The notes beneath the pieces are model-generated. The model made no database searches. It had not been told where the DNA came from and saw only the letters and a program-made list of their open reading frames with translations. Positions 52,340 to 57,017 of a DNA stretch of 57,017 nucleotides are shown here, in pieces. The stretch lies in NCBI GenBank assembly GCA_964611755.1, contig CAZTBB010000009.1, positions 1 to 57,017 of the forward strand, given 5' to 3'. The position numbers were made by a program, and so were the translations under genes. The first letter of the stretch is position 1. Every line of letters starts with the position of its first letter. This DNA is from CAZTBB01 sp964611755. GTDB taxonomy: Bacteria > Pseudomonadota > Alphaproteobacteria > Micavibrionales > Micavibrionaceae.

Positions 52340-53287
52340 ATGAGCGCAACACCATCCGGCATATCACGCACGATGGGGGTCAATGAATGGTTGATCCTGC
52401 TTTTGCTTGGCGTGATATGGGGCGGCTCGTTCATCTTTGTCGAGCTTCTGGTTGAAGTGTGGCCGCCCTTTACCATTGTCTTGCTGCGCTGTTTGATTGC
52501 CGCGCTGGGGCTGTGGTCTTATATTTTGATTCGCGGACAGAGAATTCCGCTGGGCTGGGCGCTCTGGGGCAATTTATGTGTGATGGGGTTTTTGAATAAT
52601 GTCCTCCCCTTTAGCCTGTTCTTCTGGGCACAGGAAACGATCACGGCCTCGCTGGCCTCGATCCTGAACGCGACCACCCCGCTCTTTACGATTCTCTTTG
52701 CGCATTTCCTGACCCAAGACGAGAAAATGAGCCTTGGCCGCCTGCTCGGCGTTGTGGTCGGCATTTTGGGCGTGAGCATCATGATCGGGATCGATGCGCT
52801 GAGCTATGCCAGCGATGGCTCATTGCTGCCACAGCTCGCCGTGCTGGGCACAGCCACATGCTACGCGCTCAGCACCATATTCGGCCGCCGCTTCCGCACC
52901 ATGGACATCACCCCGAGCCAGACCGCCGCCGGACAAATGACCGCGGCCAGCGTGCTGATTCTGCCTGCCGTTTTGATGATCGATGATCCGATGAGCCTGC
53001 CACCCGGCAGCCTGCATGACTGGCTCTATGTGTTGGCCCTCGCGCTTGTCTGCACGGCCTTTGCCTATATTCTCTATTTCAGAATTTTGAACAGCTCGGG
53101 CGCGACCAATATCACGCTGGTGACATTTTTAGTGCCGATCTTCGCGATCTTGCTTGGCATTACCTTGCTTGGTGAAGTGCTGGAGCTCAAACATGTGATC
53201 GGGATGGGCATGATCGGCTCGGGGATAGCCCTGATTGACGGGCGCCCGATCCGCGCCATCAAATCACGCTTTAGCCCCAGCCCTTAA
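52340..53287 (+). CDS. EamA/DMT-family exporter
   Basis: A 315-residue membrane protein with ten predicted helices in two EamA repeats. EWLILLLLGVIWGGSFIFVELLVEVWPPFTIVLLRC opens the first repeat and LASILNATTPLFTILFAHFLTQDEKMSLGRLLGVVVGILGV is its signature; the second repeat has TNITLVTFLVPIFAILLG. DMT exporters remove metabolites or drugs; the substrate is unknown. Either the ATG at 52340 (AGGGG adjacent) or 52373 is the start. It is more G+C-rich than genes to the left. A candidate RNA leader precedes it. Confidence 0.82.
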   Translation: MSATPSGISRTMGVNEWLILLLLGVIWGGSFIFVELLVEVWPPFTIVLLRCLIAALGLWSYILIRGQRIPLGWALWGNLCVMGFLNNVLPFSLFFWAQETITASLASILNATTPLFTILFAHFLTQDEKMSLGRLLGVVVGILGVSIMIGIDALSYASDGSLLPQLAVLGTATCYALSTIFGRRFRTMDITPSQTAAGQMTAASVLILPAVLMIDDPMSLPPGSLHDWLYVLALALVCTAFAYILYFRILNSSGATNITLVTFLVPIFAILLGITLLGEVLELKHVIGMGMIGSGIALIDGRPIRAIKSRFSPSP

Positions 53288-53290
53288 ACT

Positions 53291-53815
53291 CTAATCTTTG
53301 ACAAACCCATCCAGCGGCCAGCCCATAGGCTCCCCGCGCTCTTCGGAAAAGTTTTGCTCCCCCAACATGCGCTCAATCGCATGGCGATCGCTTTCATGCC
53401 GCTCCTTGAGAGCCAGACGAATTTCCGGCGAGCCTTGTGATTTGAGCTGAAAATCAACAATCGAGCTAAGCGGGATCGTCACATCAACCAACTGGCCGTC
53501 AATCTGCATCGGCGCGATCAGGCTTTTAAACCCCGCCTCATCCAACTGAGAGACACCGACCAGCGCCCCTTCCTGAAGAATCACATTCATCATATGCGGA
53601 TATCTCATCCGCAGGCGGCCGGTTAAATCCTCGCCCTGCGGCGTGATAAATTTGGCCGTCGGTGTTTGAAACGCGATAATCGCATGCGTGTTCTTTCCGG
53701 GCGTATATTCCGTGATCGCTTGATCCAAAATCTTGCTCACCAACGCCGATCGAAACACCCGATACGCATCCGCATTGGCATCCTGATAAATTTCCCTGAT
53801 AATTTTCTTATCCAT
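53291..53815 (-). CDS. Hypothetical protein
   Basis: Not recognised. 174 residues, soluble, no signal peptide or membrane helix. The N-terminal half looks helical (IIREIYQDANADAYRVFRSALVSKIL), then a beta-rich centre (HAIIAFQTPTAKFITPQGEDL, GQLVDVTIPLSSIVDFQLKSQG), then an acidic helical tail. No cysteines are present. It converges on the EamA gene with three bases between stops. Its codon use follows the local G+C-rich pattern. Confidence 0.6.
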   Translation of the reverse strand: MDKKIIREIYQDANADAYRVFRSALVSKILDQAITEYTPGKNTHAIIAFQTPTAKFITPQGEDLTGRLRMRYPHMMNVILQEGALVGVSQLDEAGFKSLIAPMQIDGQLVDVTIPLSSIVDFQLKSQGSPEIRLALKERHESDRHAIERMLGEQNFSEERGEPMGWPLDGFVKD

Positions 53816-54063
53816 GAACCATCCCCACAGCTAATATTATGTCTTGATATATGTCATCTCTAGCAGCATGGTTTCAAAGATTCAAGGAAAATCCATATTT
53901 TCCGCCGCCAAACCACCCATAAACCATTGATAACACATAGCAATCCGAGTTACTCAGTTCGTTCCGCCGTTTTGAGGGGGTGGGGGTGGCATGCAGGTTG
54001 TGATGCGGATTTATACAAGGAATATAATCCTACAAGTGTGCGCAAAATGCAAGTTTTGCTTTC

Positions 54064-54102
54064 GGCGGCTAATCAAAGATTTTCTTCACGACGGAGGATT
54101 TG
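54064..54102 (-). pseudogene. Relic 3' end of a second yjdM copy
   Basis: Bases 54064-54102 match the end of yjdM plus its downstream bases (54191-54229) at 36 of 39 positions. On the minus strand both encode KSSVVKKIFD and a TAG stop, and all three differences are synonymous (GTT/GTC, GTT/GTG, TTC/TTT). This pattern suggests a former coding paralogue that lost its 5' part. Nothing upstream resembles yjdM. Confidence 0.6.
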
Positions 54103-54112
54103 AGCCCCCGCG

Positions 54113-54174
54113 AAGCAACGCGGCAGCGTTGTTCGCATAATAGACACAAGCAACACGGCAGCGTTGTTCGCATA
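54113..54174. repeat. Two 27-bp direct repeats
   Basis: Copies at 54113-54139 and 54148-54174 differ at one base and have a 35-bp period. Each contains an inverted pair (CAACGC-GGCA-GCGTTG in copy A). They separate the yjdM relic from the yjdM terminator. Confidence 0.8.
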
Positions 54175-54177
54175 CCC

Positions 54178-54197
54178 AAAAAAAGCCGAAGGCGGCT
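54178..54197 (-). terminator. Terminator of yjdM
   Basis: AGCCG (54184-54188) pairs with CGGCT (54193-54197) around AAGG. On the minus strand a T run (54184-54178) follows. It overlaps the yjdM stop codon. Confidence 0.65.
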
Positions 54198-54540
54198 AAT
54201 CGAAGATTTTCTTAACAACGGAGGATTTCAAGCTCATCGGCCCGAAGCCGGGGACTTTGGCATCAATATCATGATCGCCGATCCACTCTTCGGGTGGGAG
54301 GAGGCGAATAGATTTCACCTTGGTGCCGACCTTGATGGTTTTATTGCCGAGCTTGAGATCCTTGGCAATGGTCACCGCATCCCCATCGGACAGGATATTG
54401 CCGACCGCATCACGCACCACATCACCGCCTGCCTCCGCGGCCGCACTCCACTCATGCGCACATTCCGGGCAAATCAACAGCGCCCCATCTTCATAGGTGT
54501 AAGGGGATGAGCAGGTTGGGCATGGAGGGAGGGGAGTCAT
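54196..54540 (-). CDS. yjdM: YjdM/PhnA-type zinc-ribbon protein
   Basis: A 114-residue cytosolic protein of the PhnA/YjdM family. The N-terminal zinc ribbon has CPTCSSPYTYEDGALLICPEC (two CxxC pairs). The C-terminal SH3-like domain reads DGDAVTIAKDLKLGNKTIKVGTKVKSIRL and ends in SSVVKKIFD. The old link with alkylphosphonate use is not supported for this protein, and no phosphonate gene is near. It is downstream of the KAP and thiC genes on the same strand, 35 bp after the KAP stop. Confidence 0.88.
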   Translation of the reverse strand: MTPLPPCPTCSSPYTYEDGALLICPECAHEWSAAAEAGGDVVRDAVGNILSDGDAVTIAKDLKLGNKTIKVGTKVKSIRLLPPEEWIGDHDIDAKVPGFGPMSLKSSVVKKIFD

Positions 54541-54575
54541 GAATGGAAATTTAAAAACTCTTATGATTGATTGAA

Positions 54576-55970
54576 TTAACGCAAATATTCCTTTGCTTCA
54601 ACAAAGATTGAATAAAAATAATCACTTAGTTTTTCCACTCCATGTTGTGTGAGCACTCCGTGTGTCACATCAATTATTCTTATCTGAATTTGTTCTTGTT
54701 CTGAAATTGTTGGCGTACCCGGGCGATCTACTTTCTGGGCATATGAAACCATTTCAGATCGGAGCTGTCTTTTTTCCCAAAACAATACTTTATATAAAAA
54801 TTTATAATGTTCCTTATCTGCATATTTATCTAAAATTTTTGTATTTCGTGTTTTTGATAATAAGGATGCATTGCTTCCAAGAGTAAATATTTCTTCATCC
54901 CTATCTAAATCTTCTTTTAAAAATTTTTTAAAATCATTGAAATCTAAATAACTGTATATAGCTAATAAGAACCCAAAAATCTCAAGAGGCACAATATTGT
55001 TTTTATTGGCGCTGACAATTAGGCTCAGAGTAATAAAAGCTTGTTCTTGGTCTCTCAGACTTAGATCAAGCATCAAACAAAATGATTTATAATAATTAAT
55101 AAAACCCTGAAAGCTTGCATAATCTCCAAGCTTGTGGTCTGCCGAAGCATAAGGGCCTTCCATTTTATCCCTTAATTCGAATTTATCTAAAAGAAAGTTT
55201 GCATATTTTTCTGGGCAAGGCGTTGGCAGATTCAATTGCCAATTAAAAAACTTTCTTAAGTAACCCTTTCCATCAATCTTGTTGCCATAAATTGATGAAA
55301 CTGCATTAACCAACTGATTATCATCTACCGCTATTACGAAAATAATATCAGGAATATCAAAAAAGTGTTTTATGTATTCTAACATTTCGATAGCGTAGTT
55401 AGGCCTGCACCTATCTAACTCGTCTATAAAGAATACTATTTTCTTATGTGTATTCTTAACTTCTTGCTTTAAAGCTTTTTTTGTTTCTTCAATTAAAGTT
55501 TTTAGATTTTGATACTCTTTTATGTAACTAGATTTAATTTCACCATTTGAATCCTTAATTGAGTCAAGAATATCGTCACTAATCCCCCCCGTATATCTTG
55601 AAAAAATTTTCCTAGCCATCAAGCAAGCGATTTTATCAATATTATTTGTGATTTTTTCACGCTGCCCCTCAGGTATAGCTTCAATAATACAATCCACTAT
55701 AGCAGCTAGAGGATCACCACTGTAGTCAGTTTCCCATGCATCAAGATACACGGTTTCTGTCATTGTAAGCTTTTTATCAATATGAGCCTTCCACCTTTTA
55801 AGAAAATTAGTTTTTCCTGTACCATATTCAGAGCACACCGAGATTACAAAAGGCTGGTTAATATCTTTAATAATTTCAGTAAAATACTCACCATCTTTCT
55901 GACGATCTAATTGATCACCATCCCATGGGTTGTTAGGATTAATTAACTGCTGCTCATTTCTTAATATCAT
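54576..55970 (-). CDS. KAP-family P-loop NTPase
   Basis: A 464-residue KAP NTPase. Walker A is SEYGTGKT (47-54); Walker B and the KAP hallmark read VFFIDELDRCRPNYAIEMLE with KHFF following (178-203). N-terminal WDGDQLDRQKDGEYFTEII is the usual KAP opening. No membrane helices are inserted between the Walker motifs, unlike many KAP proteins. KAP NTPases occur in several phage-defence and toxin-like systems, but this one has no such neighbour. The gene is extremely A+T-rich compared with thiC and yjdM, which flank it. Its ATG overlaps the thiC stop by four bases (ATGA), with GGAG inside the end of thiC. Probably acquired. Confidence 0.85.
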   Translation of the reverse strand: MILRNEQQLINPNNPWDGDQLDRQKDGEYFTEIIKDINQPFVISVCSEYGTGKTNFLKRWKAHIDKKLTMTETVYLDAWETDYSGDPLAAIVDCIIEAIPEGQREKITNNIDKIACLMARKIFSRYTGGISDDILDSIKDSNGEIKSSYIKEYQNLKTLIEETKKALKQEVKNTHKKIVFFIDELDRCRPNYAIEMLEYIKHFFDIPDIIFVIAVDDNQLVNAVSSIYGNKIDGKGYLRKFFNWQLNLPTPCPEKYANFLLDKFELRDKMEGPYASADHKLGDYASFQGFINYYKSFCLMLDLSLRDQEQAFITLSLIVSANKNNIVPLEIFGFLLAIYSYLDFNDFKKFLKEDLDRDEEIFTLGSNASLLSKTRNTKILDKYADKEHYKFLYKVLFWEKRQLRSEMVSYAQKVDRPGTPTISEQEQIQIRIIDVTHGVLTQHGVEKLSDYFYSIFVEAKEYLR

Positions 55971-57017
55971 GCAGCCTTCTCCTCACCCTTCTCCTTTTGC
56001 TCGGCCACGAAATCGCGCACATCTTGCGTGATTTTCATGCTGCAAAACTTCGGCCCGCACATGGAGCAAAAGCTCGCCGCCTTATGGCCTTCGGCCGGCA
56101 GGGTTTCATCATGGTATGACCGCGCCGTATCCGGATCGAGGGAGAGGTTGAACTGATCGTTCCAGCGAAATTCGAACCGCGCCTTGGAGAGCGCATCATC
56201 ACGGAATTGCGCGCCCGGATGCCCCTTGGCAAGATCAGAGGCATGCGCCGCAATCTTATAGGTCACCACGCCGACCTTCACATCATCGCGGTTGGGCAGA
56301 CCCAGATGTTCCTTCGGCGTCACGTAGCACAGCATCGCCGTGCCGTACCAGCCAATTTGCGCCGCGCCGATCGCGCTTGTGATATGGTCATAGCCGGGGG
56401 CGATATCGGTCGTCAGCGGCCCGAGCGTATAGAAGGGCGCCTCGTGACATTCATCCAGCTCCTTCTCCATATTCTCTTTAATCATGCTCATCGGGACGTG
56501 GCCGGGGCCCTCGATCATCACCTGACAATCCTGATCCCATGCTTTTTTGGTCAGCTCGCCCAGTGTTTTCAGCTCGGCAAATTGCGCCTTGTCATTGGCA
56601 TCGCGGATCGCGCCCGGGCGCAAGCCATCGCCAAGGGAGAAGCTTACATCATAGGCTTTCATGATCTCGCAGATCTCGCCGAATTTGGTGTAGAGGAAGC
56701 TCTCACGGTGATGCGCCATGCACCATTTCGCCATGATCGAGCCGCCGCGCGAGACAATGCCCGTGATCCGGTCCGCCGTGAATTGAATGAATGGCAGGCG
56801 CACGCCCGCATGGATGGTGAAATAATCCACGCCCTGCTCGGCCTGTTCGATGAGGGTGTCGCGGAAGATATCCCAGTTCAGGTCTTCGGCGATGCCCCCA
56901 ACCTTCTCCAGCGCCTGATAGATTGGCACGGTGCCGACCGGCACAGGGGAGTTGCGCAAGATCCACTCGCGCGTATCGTGAATGTCTTTACCCGTGGACA
57001 GATCCATGATCGTATCC
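55967..57017 (-). CDS. thiC: Phosphomethylpyrimidine synthase ThiC, N-terminus beyond the window
   Basis: A radical-SAM enzyme that converts aminoimidazole ribotide to HMP phosphate for thiamine. About 350 C-terminal residues are present; the frame continues past the right edge (DTIMDLSTGKDIHDTREW). HRESFLYTKF, PGHVPMSMI, GPLTTDIAPGYDHI and the C-terminal [4Fe-4S] motif CSMCGPKFC are intact. The tail is short and Lys/Glu-rich. A TPP riboswitch would lie upstream, outside the window. The stop overlaps the KAP start. Confidence 0.96.
   Translation of the reverse strand, partial: DTIMDLSTGKDIHDTREWILRNSPVPVGTVPIYQALEKVGGIAEDLNWDIFRDTLIEQAEQGVDYFTIHAGVRLPFIQFTADRITGIVSRGGSIMAKWCMAHHRESFLYTKFGEICEIMKAYDVSFSLGDGLRPGAIRDANDKAQFAELKTLGELTKKAWDQDCQVMIEGPGHVPMSMIKENMEKELDECHEAPFYTLGPLTTDIAPGYDHITSAIGAAQIGWYGTAMLCYVTPKEHLGLPNRDDVKVGVVTYKIAAHASDLAKGHPGAQFRDDALSKARFEFRWNDQFNLSLDPDTARSYHDETLPAEGHKAASFCSMCGPKFCSMKITQDVRDFVAEQKEKGEEKAA

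Larger units (their letters stand above)
53816..54195. other. 380-bp gap with yjdM relic and repeats
   Basis: The left part (53816-54060) shows no gene; it contains a G-rich run at about 53975-53988. The right part holds a 39-bp relic of yjdM, two 27-bp direct repeats and the yjdM terminator, listed separately. Confidence 0.7.

Noticed and set aside
1..57017. CRISPR arrays, insertion sequences, prophage or integron
   Set aside because: No regularly spaced repeats, transposase, integrase or phage structural gene was seen on either strand.

Overview
The window looks like chromosome of a free-living alphaproteobacterium of moderate G+C (roughly 45-48 % over most of its length). The evidence is the mix of alphaproteobacterial-type genes: an IscR/Rrf2 regulator with a single cysteine, an alpha/beta hydrolase - Rrf2 - cysteine desulfurase - [2Fe-2S] ferredoxin cluster, separate genes for the two MnmC activities, a CtlX-type amidinotransferase, an FAD oxidoreductase / DUF1365 / Cfa-like methyltransferase cluster and an OxyR divergent from ahpC-ahpD. 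I cannot name the genus. The sequence is a draft scaffold, because a run of ten Ns sits inside nrdB.

Layout. 1-9 kb: an edge-truncated M49-like metallopeptidase, a SemiSWEET-like protein, MscS, the peroxide-defence locus ahpD-ahpC/oxyR, then trhO, a GST and a dicarboxylate symporter with a leader hairpin covering its Shine-Dalgarno. 8-19 kb: mostly minus-strand housekeeping genes (AMIN lipoprotein, WecA-like transferase, mnmC2, mnmD, MAPEG, ctlX, fatty acid hydroxylase, UDP-sugar epimerase, tsaC) plus an M3 oligopeptidase. 19-26 kb: orphan ParA, anmK, tyrS, a YhdP/AsmA-like giant and Bcp. 26-32 kb: the Fe-S cluster (hydrolase, iscR, cysteine desulfurase, ferredoxin), a COG4671-type glycosyltransferase and mnmA. 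32-34.5 kb: an 819-residue protein joining a complete CarD to four sigma-region-4-like repeats. 34.6-38 kb: tRNA(CAU), a VOC protein and TetR with paired operators, a nucleosidase and an MFS carrier. 38-43 kb: a lipid-modification cluster (FAD oxidoreductase, DUF1365, Cfa-like methyltransferase, GPH carrier, DUF3833 lipoprotein). 44-51.5 kb: trkH, nrdB behind tandem NrdR-like boxes, thioredoxin, an unknown Tat-type protein, threonine ammonia-lyase and PhoH. 51.5-52.3 kb: 882 bp without a credible gene but with two structured-RNA candidates. 52.3-57 kb: a more G+C-rich stretch (EamA exporter, hypothetical protein, yjdM, thiC) interrupted by a very A+T-rich KAP NTPase gene.

Themes. Peroxide and redox defence (AhpC, AhpD, OxyR, Bcp, GST) recurs. 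Four loci act on the tRNA wobble uridine or supply sulfur for it: trhO, mnmC2/mnmD, mnmA and an IscS-like desulfurase. The most unusual object is the CarD-sigma4 repeat protein at 32030-34489. Next are the intergenic RNA candidates at 51.5-52.2 kb, the KAP gene whose ATG overlaps the thiC stop, and the relic of a second yjdM copy whose only differences from the intact gene are synonymous. I saw no CRISPR array, insertion sequence, prophage or rRNA gene.
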